A DNA stretch of 64,000 nt from Paenibacillus glucanolyticus NBRC 15330 (lineage in GTDB: Bacteria > Bacillota > Bacilli > Paenibacillales > Paenibacillaceae). Numbering within the stretch: the first letter of the stretch is position 1; each line of letters begins with the position of its first letter. Of the stretch, positions 16,670 through 25,639 are shown one piece after another. The position numbers and the translations under genes were made by a program. The stretch lies in contig NZ_BIMC01000001.1 of NCBI RefSeq assembly GCF_004000885.1, positions 124,001 to 188,000 on the forward strand, read 5' to 3'. The notes beneath the pieces were generated by a model that saw only the letters and a program-made list of their open reading frames with translations, had not been told where the DNA came from and made no database searches.

Positions 16670-17290
16670 ATGGTTGAGATTATGGTTGTACGACACGGAC
16701 AATCGGAAGCGGATATTTTAAATCGGTGTGAAGGACGGGCTGACTTTTCTCTTACCGATCTCGGGTTGCAGCAAGCACAGCTTCTGGCCGAGTGGATTCA
16801 GCGTAATTACGCCTTGGATGCGATTTTTTGCAGCACCTTGATTCGGGCCAAGCAAACCGCGGCAGCTATTGCTGAATTGACGCAAGTGCCTGTAACCTAT
16901 GACAATGATCTCATGGAGCAGAATAATGGCGTCATCGCTGGGATGTTGAGAGATGAAGCATTAATGAAGTATCCGATACCGGCCGGGGGAAGAAAGCGGC
17001 ATGATGCCATTGAGGGCGGAGAATCTGAAGTACAGTTCAGAGCAAGGGCGGAACACTTCATATCCAAGCTGTTTACGACAATGGATAGCAAGCCTGAGTT
17101 ACAAAGAGTCTGTATTGTTTCCCATGGTGGCATGATCTCGATGTTATTTCGAAGTTTCTTGAATCTTCCCTATCATTCCGAGATATTCATTCCTACTGGC
17201 GATACGGGCGTCCATCTATGGCAATATGAACCGAGTGGGAAAAAGGTCATAATGGCAACGAATTGGCAAGAGCATTTGGCTGCGACCTGA
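16670..17290 (+). CDS. Histidine phosphatase family protein
   Basis: A 206-residue phosphoglycerate-mutase-like phosphatase. The RHG motif VVRHGQSEAD carries the phospho-accepting His. Further motifs are CSTLIRAKQTAAAIA (phosphate-binding Arg), LMEQNNGVIAGM (acid/base Glu region) and VSHGGMISML with the second catalytic His. ATG 16670 follows CGGAGG; an in-frame GTG at 16643 has no such site. Substrate unknown. Confidence 0.88.
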   Translation: MVEIMVVRHGQSEADILNRCEGRADFSLTDLGLQQAQLLAEWIQRNYALDAIFCSTLIRAKQTAAAIAELTQVPVTYDNDLMEQNNGVIAGMLRDEALMKYPIPAGGRKRHDAIEGGESEVQFRARAEHFISKLFTTMDSKPELQRVCIVSHGGMISMLFRSFLNLPYHSEIFIPTGDTGVHLWQYEPSGKKVIMATNWQEHLAAT

Positions 17291-17304
17291 TAGGTTCAGT
17301 CTCT

Positions 17305-17338
17305 CCCGTAACGGTCACATTGGTGTTACGGGTTTTTT
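17305..17338 (+). terminator. Intrinsic terminator
   Basis: CCCGTAAC and GTTACGGG flank a 12-nt loop, followed by TTTTTT. Confidence 0.8.
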
Positions 17339-17468
17339 ACTAAGTTTGTGACACAGTTCTACATCATCTTAAATATTATTAACGGATCAGAGAAACTTTT
17401 TTACCAAAATTTACGTCTAATAGTATGACCTCATTAAATATCAAAAAAGGATTAGAAGGAGTTATGGA

Positions 17469-19685
17469 ATGAAACTGAAGAAACGATCATTGCTTACCGT
17501 ACTGGCTGTTGCCCAATTAGCTGCAGCTTATCCGGCGAGCGCGGATGCAAATGCCGCAGACAAGACACAGCCACCAGTCACCCAAGAAGTGTATGAGCAA
17601 AACACCGCGGCATCTAACGCAGTGAAATCCGGGGCCAACGATACGACTCAAGAGACACCTGAAACAACAGAGACAGAAGGGGCTCAAGAGACGAATAACT
17701 CAGGAACAACGGACGTGCCTGTCACTGAGGAAACCGGTGAAGTTAAAGACCCAGCCACGGCAACGGAAGTGCAGGGCAACCAGAACAACAGCAATAGCCA
17801 GCAAGTCGCAAGCGGAAAAGAACTTATTCTTTTTTTTAACAGCACAAAAATGATTCAAGACGGCGTCACCTACAATGCACCACAACCCATGCAAGTCAAA
17901 AAGGGAGTATCCTATGTTCCCATTCGTGCTCTTGTGGACCGCGTAGGCTTCAAGGTCACTTACGATAAGAAGACCAAGGAAACGGTTATCACAAAAGGAA
18001 CTAACGAGCTTCGTTTTAAGACAGACAGCAGCAAGTATACCGTAAACGGTGTATCCAAGGATATGAAAGGGACTTCCTATCAGACCAACAGCACGTTCAT
18101 GGTTCCACTGACAGCGATTACGCAGGCGCTGGAAATCCCGTATAAAGTGGATAACGTAGGTAAACGTGTCATCATGAGTTTGGTTAGCAAGCCAGTCGCC
18201 AAATTTACGGTAGGGCCTAAAGAGATTTTCGCAGGAGAAACTACAGTTACCTACACACCGCAAGTTGAGAATGTGCAAGGCGAGATTATCAACGAGCGTT
18301 GGGAAGGCAATCAGGATATCTTCGACGCACCAGGTCAATACATAGTCACGTACTCTGTACAGGATTCTACCGGAACGTGGAGTGATCCTTACAGTCAAAC
18401 GATCACGGTCATTCAGCCTAATCTTCCGCCTGTGGCAATGTTCGAAACTGACAAGTCGGAATATAAAATGGGTGAGCTGATCACGTATACGGACAAGAGC
18501 TCGGATGATCAAGACAAGACCGAGGATCTGACGTATAAGTGGGAGAACAAGGGCTATGCCTTCTTTACACCCGGCGTTCATACCATTAAGTTGACCGTTA
18601 CCGATAAGAAGGGACTTAGCTCCAGTTATGAATCGACGGTTTATGTAACCAATGAAACACTGTATACAGAAGAAGATTTTAATATGCTCTTCATTCCGGA
18701 AGGGGAGAAATTCTCGTTCCTTGGCAACGTGACGTCCCGTCCGAAAATCAATTATGATTTTAACGATGAGCCCAGCACGCTGATTCGCAGCAACAGCCCT
18801 GAAACGGTAAATTCAGAAGGTATCGTTTATCGTGAGACAGCGGTTGGAGACATGCGCTTCATGATTCACCATGTGAACAATCTGAACAAGAATGTCAAAA
18901 TGTACGTAATTGCAACGAACAAGAACAGTACACCTGTGACATTGAGACAAGATTACCTGGGATTTGCTGGGCCATCCCCGATTGCAACGGCTGCAGGCAA
19001 AAAATCCGTACAATACTATTTCCAATCCATGCAGGATGGATCGAAGAGAACATCGGTTACGCTTGCTCCAGGTGAACAGAAGCTGGTTATGACAGAGCTG
19101 AGCGAGATCCGAATGAAACAGGGACATGTTATTTCCCTTTACTCGGATATGTACAGCGACCAGCCGATTCAATTCGATGTCGTTATGATCGATGAGAAGT
19201 CCGATCCATTGAAGGTGCTGGGCACACTGCCGATCCTGGACCGCGATGGGGTGCATAACCGCGGAACTTACCCGGATTCAACACGCATTATCCGTTATTC
19301 CGAGCTCGTTGGTGCGGAATCCCAGCGTCTCGTTCTGGGAGATAACCAGGATGACCCTAACTTGCAGGGAATGGATCCTATGGTCGGAGATATTACGCAC
19401 AATACAGGCAACTTCGGCGTCTTGTACAAAATCACGCTGGATCGCGTGGCTCCAAATACACTGATCTCCTTTAACCCTAGGGGCGGTAAATACTCTGGCT
19501 ATGCGATGATGAATGGTACGATTGTACCAATCTATTCCCTCGGACAGGTATCTCCTGGCGAGCAAGCGGTTCTGTATCGCACAGGTGATTACGAGCAAAA
19601 GGTTGAAATTATGCTTACAGCAGCGCCGGGAAGTAACCTGCCCGTCAATCTGCTGTTTACCCAGATGCCAGACACGGTTCATTAA
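17469..19685 (+). CDS. Secreted stalk-domain (copper amine oxidase N-like) PKD protein
   Basis: A 738-residue exported protein. Residues 1-28 form a signal peptide (basic KLKKR, hydrophobic core, AYPASADA). A Thr/Glu/Asn-rich linker covers ~30-115. A copper-amine-oxidase-N1-like stalk domain follows (~116-235: SYVPIRALVDRVGFKVTYD, FMVPLTAITQALEI), a module common in Paenibacillus surface proteins. Two PKD-like repeats lie at ~240-315 and ~320-395 (PVAMFETDKSEY, TPGVHTIKLTVTD). The remaining ~340 residues are beta-rich with no recognised motif. A cell-wall-associated role is inferred. It is flanked by terminators, so is monocistronic. Confidence 0.78.
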   Translation: MKLKKRSLLTVLAVAQLAAAYPASADANAADKTQPPVTQEVYEQNTAASNAVKSGANDTTQETPETTETEGAQETNNSGTTDVPVTEETGEVKDPATATEVQGNQNNSNSQQVASGKELILFFNSTKMIQDGVTYNAPQPMQVKKGVSYVPIRALVDRVGFKVTYDKKTKETVITKGTNELRFKTDSSKYTVNGVSKDMKGTSYQTNSTFMVPLTAITQALEIPYKVDNVGKRVIMSLVSKPVAKFTVGPKEIFAGETTVTYTPQVENVQGEIINERWEGNQDIFDAPGQYIVTYSVQDSTGTWSDPYSQTITVIQPNLPPVAMFETDKSEYKMGELITYTDKSSDDQDKTEDLTYKWENKGYAFFTPGVHTIKLTVTDKKGLSSSYESTVYVTNETLYTEEDFNMLFIPEGEKFSFLGNVTSRPKINYDFNDEPSTLIRSNSPETVNSEGIVYRETAVGDMRFMIHHVNNLNKNVKMYVIATNKNSTPVTLRQDYLGFAGPSPIATAAGKKSVQYYFQSMQDGSKRTSVTLAPGEQKLVMTELSEIRMKQGHVISLYSDMYSDQPIQFDVVMIDEKSDPLKVLGTLPILDRDGVHNRGTYPDSTRIIRYSELVGAESQRLVLGDNQDDPNLQGMDPMVGDITHNTGNFGVLYKITLDRVAPNTLISFNPRGGKYSGYAMMNGTIVPIYSLGQVSPGEQAVLYRTGDYEQKVEIMLTAAPGSNLPVNLLFTQMPDTVH

Positions 19686-19698
19686 TACACCATACGGA

Positions 19699-19771
19699 AG
19701 ACTTCATCCCTTCAGTTTGTACCTGGTTCAAGACCGGGTCACAGGTTGAAGAGTGATGAGGTCTTTTTTTT
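19699..19771 (+). terminator. Long imperfect terminator hairpin
   Basis: AGACTTCATC pairs with GATGAGGTCT across a long stem with internal loops (also ACCTGG / CCGGGT), followed by eight T's. Confidence 0.7.
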
Positions 19772-19844
19772 ATTGGAAAATGAAGAGATGAATGATAAAG
19801 TGTTGGGTATAGACTCCGTCGGGTTGACGGACCATACTGGAGTG

Positions 19845-19886
19845 ATGAATGGTGGTCAAATCAGTGGATGTACCCTCCTAAAATGA
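19845..19886 (+). CDS. Candidate leader peptide of the cat attenuator
   Basis: A 13-residue ORF, MNGGQISGCTLLK, ends with TGA at 19884-19886. Its last four codons form the left arm of the hairpin that sequesters the catA ribosome binding site. A ribosome stalled near codon 6 would cover and open the stem, as in classical inducible cat genes. GGAGTG directly abuts the ATG, a poor spacing. An overlapping alternative, MYPPKMK (19868-19891), uses a Pro-Pro stall-prone sequence. Which one is translated cannot be decided here. Confidence 0.4.
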   Translation: MNGGQISGCTLLK

Positions 19887-19909
19887 AATGATTTATATTT
19901 TTAGGAGGG
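19873..19909 (+). promoter_or_regulatory. SD-sequestering stem-loop (translational attenuator)
   Basis: CCCTCCTAAAA (19873-19883) and TTTTAGGAGGG (19899-19909) form a perfect 11-bp inverted repeat with a 15-nt loop. The right arm contains the AGGAGGG ribosome binding site of catA, 9 nt before its ATG. This is the hallmark of drug-inducible cat translational attenuation in Gram-positive bacteria. Confidence 0.75.
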
Positions 19910-19918
19910 ATAAGACCG

Positions 19919-20569
19919 ATGAATTTTAATGTGATTGATATTAAGCAGTGGCCCAGAAAACCGTATTTCGAGCATTATACGTCCGTTCATGAATGCACGT
20001 ACAGCATGACTTTAAACGTTGATGTATCTCTGCTGCTTCAGTCGTTGAGGGCTAGGGGATTAAAGTTCTATCCTGCTTTTATTTACATGGTAACTAGAGT
20101 GGTCAACGAGCGGGTAGAGTTCAGAACTTCATATCATCCCAAACCGTTGTTAGGTTACTGGGATTCCATGACACCGAGCTACACCTATTTTCATCACGAT
20201 GACCAGACCTTCTCTTGCGTATGGACTGAGTTTTCTGATGATTTCTCTCGGTTTCATAATCGATATGAGCAGGATATGGAACGCTATCGTGATGTGAAGG
20301 GAATCTTCGTTAAAGAAAATCCCCCTCCGAATACATTTTTCATATCGATGATACCCTGGGCAAGCTTTAGCGGTTTCAATCTGAATATGACGAACGGGAA
20401 CACCGATTTTCGGCCGATCATTACCGGGGGCAAATTTGCCGAGCAAGGCGGTCGCATGTTGTTACCCATCGCATTGCAGGTACATCATGCCGTGTGCGAT
20501 GGATATCATGCAAGTTTGTTCTTCCAAGATCTGCAGACCTTAGCTGATTCGTGCAACGAATGGCTATGA
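19919..20569 (+). CDS. catA: Chloramphenicol acetyltransferase family protein (type A)
   Basis: A 216-residue protein, the usual CAT length, that would transfer acetyl from acetyl-CoA to the 3-hydroxyl of chloramphenicol in the cytoplasm. It starts with FNVIDIKQWPRKPYFEHY. Other CAT features are RGLKFYPAFIYMVTRVVN, SYTYFHHDDQTFS, FISMIPWASFSGFNLN and the catalytic motif QVHHAVCDGYHASLF (HHxxxDG). Expression appears controlled by the upstream SD-sequestering stem and leader ORF. Chromosomal Paenibacillus CATs may also act on other substrates; true resistance is not shown by sequence alone. Confidence 0.9.
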   Translation: MNFNVIDIKQWPRKPYFEHYTSVHECTYSMTLNVDVSLLLQSLRARGLKFYPAFIYMVTRVVNERVEFRTSYHPKPLLGYWDSMTPSYTYFHHDDQTFSCVWTEFSDDFSRFHNRYEQDMERYRDVKGIFVKENPPPNTFFISMIPWASFSGFNLNMTNGNTDFRPIITGGKFAEQGGRMLLPIALQVHHAVCDGYHASLFFQDLQTLADSCNEWL

Positions 20570-20597
20570 TAAAGTAATTGTACATTTACTATTCGAT

Positions 20598-20624
20598 AAA
20601 CGACTGCTCACGCAGTCGTTTTTT
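20598..20624 (+). terminator. Intrinsic terminator after catA
   Basis: AAACGACTGC and GCAGTCGTTT around a TCAC loop, with a T run. Confidence 0.85.
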
Positions 20625-20785
20625 GTGTTTTACAGAGGGGAGCATCGGTTATATACAAGATTTCAAGTCGACATGGTCATCAAAATGAATGATATCGTCA
20701 TGAATACAAACGATTTTACAACGATTCCCAATGACCTTATGCTAAAAGATAGAATTAGACCACGCGCATGAAGGGATGGGATCGG

Positions 20786-21454
20786 ATGATGCTTGAGAAC
20801 CAGAACATGAACCAGAACATGAACCAGAAATTGTTAGTGCTTGTTGGAAGCCCGAGACGAGACGGGAACTCTGCCGCGCTGGCTGCCGCAGTTAAGCGAG
20901 GGGCCGAGAAGAAGGGCACGCAGGTGGCTTTGCATTTTGTAGATGACTTCATCTCTAGTTTTCTTCATGACTGCCGGATTTGCCGGCTCCCAAGTGGAGA
21001 ATGCTCGATACAGGATAACTATGAATCCTTAATCATGGGAGAGTTTGTCCCGGCGGATGGCGTAGTATTCTGTTCCCCAATCTATTGGTATGGCTTATCT
21101 GCCCAGATGAAAGCATTCTTCGATCGCTTGTTCTGTTATTACGCGGCCTCGTACAAAAATTCGTCTGTGATATCGGAAGGAATGTCTAACAAACGGATTG
21201 GTTTGACGCTTGCATCGGAGGAAACCTATCCGGGTGCGGCCTTAGGCATTATTCATCAGATACAGGAATACGCTCGTTATACTCATTCTGAATTCGTTGG
21301 GGCAGTTCGTGGAGTAGGTAACAGCCGTGGTGAGGTAGCACTGGATATCCAATCGCCGCTGATGGCTGCTGAACAGTTGGGGTATGATATTTTTGAACGG
21401 AAATATTCGGACTATCAGAAGGATTCTGTTCGAAGCACTAAGGTCTGGTCTTGA
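20786..21454 (+). CDS. NAD(P)H-dependent FMN reductase / flavodoxin family protein
   Basis: A 222-residue flavodoxin-fold protein. LLVLVGSPRRDGNSAALAAA is the FMN-phosphate-binding loop, CRICRLPSGECSIQD a cysteine-containing loop common in iron-sulfur-flavoprotein-like members, and FCSPIYWYGLSAQMKAFFDR the isoalloxazine-binding region. The N-terminus encodes NQNMNQNMNQ from tandem 12-bp repeats, and several in-frame ATGs lie there, so the true start is uncertain. ATG 20786 has AAGGG upstream. It probably reduces quinones, nitro-compounds or flavins. Confidence 0.8.
   Translation: MMLENQNMNQNMNQKLLVLVGSPRRDGNSAALAAAVKRGAEKKGTQVALHFVDDFISSFLHDCRICRLPSGECSIQDNYESLIMGEFVPADGVVFCSPIYWYGLSAQMKAFFDRLFCYYAASYKNSSVISEGMSNKRIGLTLASEETYPGAALGIIHQIQEYARYTHSEFVGAVRGVGNSRGEVALDIQSPLMAAEQLGYDIFERKYSDYQKDSVRSTKVWS
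20798..20833 (+). repeat. 12-bp tandem repeat inside the flavin reductase N-terminus
   Basis: AACCAGAACATG occurs twice in direct tandem (20798-20809, 20810-20821), with a third diverged copy AACCAGAAATTG (20822-20833). Each unit encodes NQNM and supplies a potential in-frame ATG. The repeat length is a multiple of three, so copy number change would not shift frame. Confidence 0.7.
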
Positions 21455-21464
21455 TCGCAACAAG

Positions 21465-21506
21465 AAAAAAAGCGTACACCGCTTGTGAGGCGGTGTACGC
21501 TTTTTT
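21465..21506. terminator. Bidirectional terminator
   Basis: AAAAAAAGCGTACACCGC and GCGGTGTACGCTTTTTT form a perfect stem with T tracts on both strands, between the convergent flavin reductase and GH30 genes. Confidence 0.92.
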
Positions 21507-21516
21507 GGATCATACA

Positions 21517-23349
21517 TTAATGAACACTGATCTGGAAGGTTTCCCATCCCGATGCGGTGCTCCGATTGGCAATGAGGGGAGAAGCCCCGGCATTATCCGC
21601 GCTGACAAATTGGCTATTCGCAGCAGCTCGCAAGGTAACGCCGCCGCTAACGCTGGCAACCTGGAACGTTTCCCATGTCCCGATGGAGCCGCTTCGAGCG
21701 ATTAATGGCGAGGCCCCCGCGTTCTCTGCAGCAACAAACCGTCCGTTGGCCATGGATTTAAACGCATAATTTCCGATGCCCAGATTGATTCGTTCAAAGG
21801 ATTCCCACGCACCGCCCACAGCATCGCGATTGGCGATCAAGGGACTGTTGCCCCCGTCCTCAGCAGCGACGAATTTGCCGTTAGCCGATGCTTTTAACGA
21901 GATCACGTCCCGGGTTGTCTCCCCGTACCACTTGAATGTCAGAGCAGAACCAGCGGGAATGGTGTAGGTGAATGATTGATTGCCCCAGCGGGCCTTGAAG
22001 GTCTGGTTCTGATTCTCGGAGTTCGCCACTACGAGCACTTTGGACCCGTCCGGATTTTGAAAAGCGACATTATCCAGGCTGTTAGCATACGTATTGGTAT
22101 CCACTCTGTATGCTCCAGGTACGACAAATTTGCTTAAGTGTCCCATCGCATAATATTGATTGTTATAAGTGACTTGATCTTGCGCATCCGAACGAATTCG
22201 CAGCATACCATAGTTAATGCTGTTGGAGAGCAGGGAAGGGCCGTTATTCTGATCCAGCGCAATGTTCCACAAAATGTACGATTTGGACCAGTTCCGGGTA
22301 ACGTTAATCATCTCCCGGATCTGGTTCTTAAAGCCGTCATTCCATGAGCCGAAGCCTCCCTCGGTAAACCAGATATCCTTGTTCGGATGCAGGTTATGAA
22401 GCGTCGTCATGGCAGTGACATCCCCGCCGTAATGGTGGAAAGCGCTGCCGGCAATATAAGAGGCGGCGGCCGTGTTATTCAAGACGTCCCGCGGATACGT
22501 ATATTGATCATAGTTATGGTCATAAGCGATGATTTTGGTCTGTAAACCGCTGCCGCGAAGGGCAGGCCCCAGATGATCGCGGATGAATTTAGTTTGATCA
22601 TCCACCGACATATACATGGTCGGATATTCGTTCGAACCGTTAAACAACGGTTCATTCTGAGGCGTTATGGCATAAATCGGAATGCCCTCCGACTGGTAGC
22701 TTTGAATGAATCTACGAAGGTACTGTGCGTATACCTCGTAAGAATCATGGTTCAGATAGCCGCCTATCATGGAACCGGTGGATTTCATCCAGCCCGGCGC
22801 ACTCCAAGGAGAAGCCATCACCTTAATCTGTGGGTTTTTCGTCAGGGCTGCTTTGACCATGGGAATGATGTAAGGTTTGTCGCGGTTAATGCTGAAATTG
22901 TTCAGGTTCCAGTCCCAGGCTGTATCTGCATAGCTGTACATTTCCCAGTTGAAATCCGAAGCGCCAATCGTTTGGCGCAGCATGCTGAGTTCGATGCCGC
23001 TCTGACCGAATAATCGCTCCATGACCTCGGCACGTTTCGAATTCGACAGCTGATGGCTGATTAGCCATGCGGATGAGTCGGTCATGGAGGCACCGAAACC
23101 ATCCATTTGCTGATATTTCAAAAAGTCATTCACATCAATGGTTCGCTGATTACTGGGACTGTCCTGCTGGAAGACGATATCGCCCTGCCTTTGCAAAGCA
23201 GTGCTAAGATTATCGCGAGTCATCCAGACCTCAACCGATGGTCCCGCCGCCTTAATCGGCAGAGAACTCAGGGCCGAGCCGCTCCATATTACGGACAGCA
23301 TGGATAGATAGAGCAGCGGCTTTTTCATATTCAACTTGAACTTTAACAT
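21517..23349 (-). CDS. Secreted GH30-family glycoside hydrolase with beta-trefoil domain
   Basis: A 610-residue exported enzyme. A signal peptide (MLKFKLNMKKPLLYL...IKA, ~1-35) precedes a (beta/alpha)8 catalytic domain plus side beta-domain (~40-470) of the glucosylceramidase/endo-beta-glucanase GH30 type. TPQNEPLFNG carries the acid/base Glu, and DIWFTEGGFGSW the nucleophile Glu. A C-terminal beta-trefoil of three ~45-residue repeats follows (NGKFVAAEDGGNSPLIANRD, NGRFVAAENAGASPLIARSG, NSQFVSADNAGASPLIANRS), a fascin/ricin-like carbohydrate-binding module. It likely attacks a plant or fungal beta-glycan. ATG 23349 follows AAGGGGG. cre-like sites lie upstream. Confidence 0.85.
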   Translation of the reverse strand: MLKFKLNMKKPLLYLSMLSVIWSGSALSSLPIKAAGPSVEVWMTRDNLSTALQRQGDIVFQQDSPSNQRTIDVNDFLKYQQMDGFGASMTDSSAWLISHQLSNSKRAEVMERLFGQSGIELSMLRQTIGASDFNWEMYSYADTAWDWNLNNFSINRDKPYIIPMVKAALTKNPQIKVMASPWSAPGWMKSTGSMIGGYLNHDSYEVYAQYLRRFIQSYQSEGIPIYAITPQNEPLFNGSNEYPTMYMSVDDQTKFIRDHLGPALRGSGLQTKIIAYDHNYDQYTYPRDVLNNTAAASYIAGSAFHHYGGDVTAMTTLHNLHPNKDIWFTEGGFGSWNDGFKNQIREMINVTRNWSKSYILWNIALDQNNGPSLLSNSINYGMLRIRSDAQDQVTYNNQYYAMGHLSKFVVPGAYRVDTNTYANSLDNVAFQNPDGSKVLVVANSENQNQTFKARWGNQSFTYTIPAGSALTFKWYGETTRDVISLKASANGKFVAAEDGGNSPLIANRDAVGGAWESFERINLGIGNYAFKSMANGRFVAAENAGASPLIARSGSIGTWETFQVASVSGGVTLRAAANSQFVSADNAGASPLIANRSTASGWETFQISVH

Positions 23350-23689
23350 GACCAAACCCCCTTCAATTCATTTGGATTAAGCGTTTGCAAAAGTACAATT
23401 CCTCCTTTCTTTGGATTAGTTTACCATCGAATTAAAACGTTTTTAGTGTATCATTTTTTCGAAAAGGTATTTGTTTTTACGATGATATATGGTCTTGGGT
23501 ATGCTGGATTCCATTATGAAGCTTTAACTCCAGATGTTTTATGCCTATCAATGTTCTTGATCCAGCCTATGACAACGTGACGTTACGGCAAATACACCTA
23601 CAGCTAACGCGACTGCAGCCCCAGGCAGGTATTCGAGACTGATGGGGTTCATGCTATAATATGAGGAAAAAACGGAGTAGGTGGAAACC
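23350..23689. promoter_or_regulatory. Divergent control region with cre-like sites
   Basis: Upstream of the GH30 gene (minus strand), TGCAAACGCTTAAT at about 23376-23390 matches the CcpA cre consensus with two mismatches, and a perfect AAAACGTTTT palindrome lies at 23434-23443. Both resemble LacI-family operators, fitting catabolite control of a secreted glycosidase. Toward the aminotransferase, an extended -10 TGCTATAAT ends at 23660 with a weak -35 (TTCGAG, 23632-23637). Confidence 0.5.
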
Positions 23690-24925
23690 TTGAGTAAACA
23701 TACATCGGAGCGATCATGGCGTGCGGACAAACTCTCACAGTTGGGTTCTTCCATATTCTCAGAGGTTAGCGAGTGGAGGCTGGAGGCGCTTCAGTCAGGA
23801 CGACATATTATCGATTTGAGCATTGGCAGTCCTGATCTTGGTCCTTCAGTTGAAATTCGTGAGTCGCTGAGCCAGGAGGCGCTGAAAGAAGAGAACTATA
23901 CATATCCGGGTACAAGAGGAAGCGCGGAGTTCCGCGGACAATCAGCAGCATGGATGAAGCACCGATTTGGCGTGGAAGTCGATCCAGAGACCGAACTTCT
24001 GTCTTTAATGGGTTCTCAGGATGGATTATCGCACCTGGCTCAAGCCGTATGTAATCCTGGAGATATTGCGATTGTGCCGAATCCGGGATATCCGATCTAT
24101 ACGAGAGCGCTTGCGATTGCGGGTGTAACTCCTTGGTATCTTCCGTTGAAGGAAGAGAACGAATTTCTGCCCGATTTGGATGACATCCCCGAGGAGATTT
24201 GGACAAAAGCGACTTTTATTTTGTTGAATTTTCCGGGGAATCCGATATCGGTGCGGGCGGATTTGGCTTTTTTTGCAAAATTGGTGGGCTTGGCGAAAAA
24301 ATGGAACGTGCTCGTGGTGCATGATCTTGCTTATTCTGAAATGGGCTTTGACGGTTACCGTCCTGTTAGCGTTCTCCAGGTTCCAGGCGCCCGGGAGATT
24401 GCGGTTGAATTCCATTCCTTCTCAAAAAGCTTTAACATGGCCGGCTGCCGCATCGGATTCGTTGCGGGGAACGCAGATGCGGTTGGAGCACTCCGGGAGT
24501 TAAAAAGCAACATTGATTTTGGCATATTCAAGCCGATTCAGGCCGCAGCTATTTATGCGTTGGAACAGGCAATGGCATATAGCGAAGAGGAGGATGGCGT
24601 GGCATCATTGTATCAGCAGCGCCGCGACATCCTGGTAGCCTCACTGGCCGAAGCAGGATGGAACGTACTGAAGCCGGAAGCCACGATGTTTCTATGGGCT
24701 CGGCTCCCAGAGGGGTTCCGCAATTCATCGGCGCCATGGAGCTCACGCCGTTTCGCCCGCGAGCTGCTGCTTGCAACCGGGGTAGCGGTTATCCCGGGAG
24801 ATGCCTTTGGCAGCGAAGGCGAGGGTTATGTGCGGATAGCACTTGTCCAGGAAGAGGCAGCCCTGCAGGAAGCAGCACAGCGGATCGGGAAGTTTATTAG
24901 GGAGCATGGGAGTCCCTCCACGTAA
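23690..24925 (+). CDS. Class I/II PLP-dependent aminotransferase
   Basis: A fold-type I aminotransferase of about 411 residues, near LL-diaminopimelate/aspartate aminotransferases. IDLSIGSPDLGPS, the substrate-loop YTYPGTRGSAEFR, GSQDGLSHLAQAVCNPGD (cofactor phosphate), VPNPGYPIY, LNFPGNPISV (PLP-ring Asn), HDLAYSEMGFDGYRP and SFSKSFNMAGCRIGF with the Schiff-base Lys are all present. Start choice is uncertain: TTG 23690 has AGGTGG 5 nt upstream, while GTG 23681 overlaps that site. Donor and acceptor are not predictable. It is monocistronic. Confidence 0.85.
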   Translation: MSKHTSERSWRADKLSQLGSSIFSEVSEWRLEALQSGRHIIDLSIGSPDLGPSVEIRESLSQEALKEENYTYPGTRGSAEFRGQSAAWMKHRFGVEVDPETELLSLMGSQDGLSHLAQAVCNPGDIAIVPNPGYPIYTRALAIAGVTPWYLPLKEENEFLPDLDDIPEEIWTKATFILLNFPGNPISVRADLAFFAKLVGLAKKWNVLVVHDLAYSEMGFDGYRPVSVLQVPGAREIAVEFHSFSKSFNMAGCRIGFVAGNADAVGALRELKSNIDFGIFKPIQAAAIYALEQAMAYSEEEDGVASLYQQRRDILVASLAEAGWNVLKPEATMFLWARLPEGFRNSSAPWSSRRFARELLLATGVAVIPGDAFGSEGEGYVRIALVQEEAALQEAAQRIGKFIREHGSPST

Positions 24926-24987
24926 AGGACTTACAGTAAAAAGTCATACGGATCAATTAGCTAATCCATTGATTAAAGGGTGAGCAC

Positions 24988-25639
24988 ATGCGGAACTATG
25001 TCCCTGTACAAGCACCGACGCTGGAGAATCGATCTGCTGATTCTTCTTATACCTATCAGGAATACCTGCCAAGCTGGCCATTGACTCCTTATGTGGCCTG
25101 TTATTGGACAATGCATTATGAAGTTTTACCGTTTCAACATCATCGTCTTCATCGTATTCTTCCGGATGGTTGCGTAGATATTATATTTAATCTGAAGTCG
25201 CTGGAAGCCTCAACCTCTGGATTTATTGCCGGTCTGATGTCCGGTTATGAAGCTATAATACTTACGCAGGATCGAACTGATTGAAACGTTTTTATTGAAC
25301 GTCATCAGACTGAATCATGTCCGTTCCGAGCCGCTGCTGAAGCATGGCATGCAGTATTTGTACGCGGCAAGAGGAAGAATGACGATTCATGACTTGGCCG
25401 ACAAGCTTAATTATAGCGAGAGAAATATACGAAGAACGTTCCAGAAGGAACTGGGAGTCAGTCCGAAGGAAATGACGGATATTATTCGATTTCAAAATTT
25501 GCTGCAGGAGATGCGCCGGACCAAACCCACCCGGTTTCCCGAAATCGCTGCACAATACGGCTACTATGATCAGCCTCATTTTATTAACAGTTTCAAGCGT
25601 TTATACGGCATGTCACCTAAACAGGCATTTATGCCCTAA
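24988..25639 (+). pseudogene. AraC-family regulator, broken by deletion and frameshift
   Basis: The first frame (24988-25284) encodes YTYQEYLPSWPLTPYVACYW and HRLHRILPDGCVDIIFNL, the N-terminal sensor start of DUF6597-type AraC regulators. It stops at TGA 25282. The second frame, open from about 25267 (IELIETFLLNVIRLN), carries a complete AraC HTH: MTIHDLADKLNYSERNIRRTF and IAAQYGYYDQPHFINSFKRLYG. The frames are shifted relative to each other near 25250-25280. The middle of the sensor domain (roughly 60-80 residues) is missing. The protein is therefore probably nonfunctional unless the short second ORF is translated alone (ATG 25295). Confidence 0.75.

Noticed and set aside
17700..18581. 293-codon open frame antisense to the stalk/PKD gene
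   Set aside because: No ribosome binding site, unnatural composition and no recognisable family; the opposite strand has a signal peptide and known domains.
21517..21910. Repeated sequence at the GH30 3' end as a possible mobile or CRISPR-like repeat
   Set aside because: The repetition is explained by three homologous beta-trefoil units of the encoded protein.
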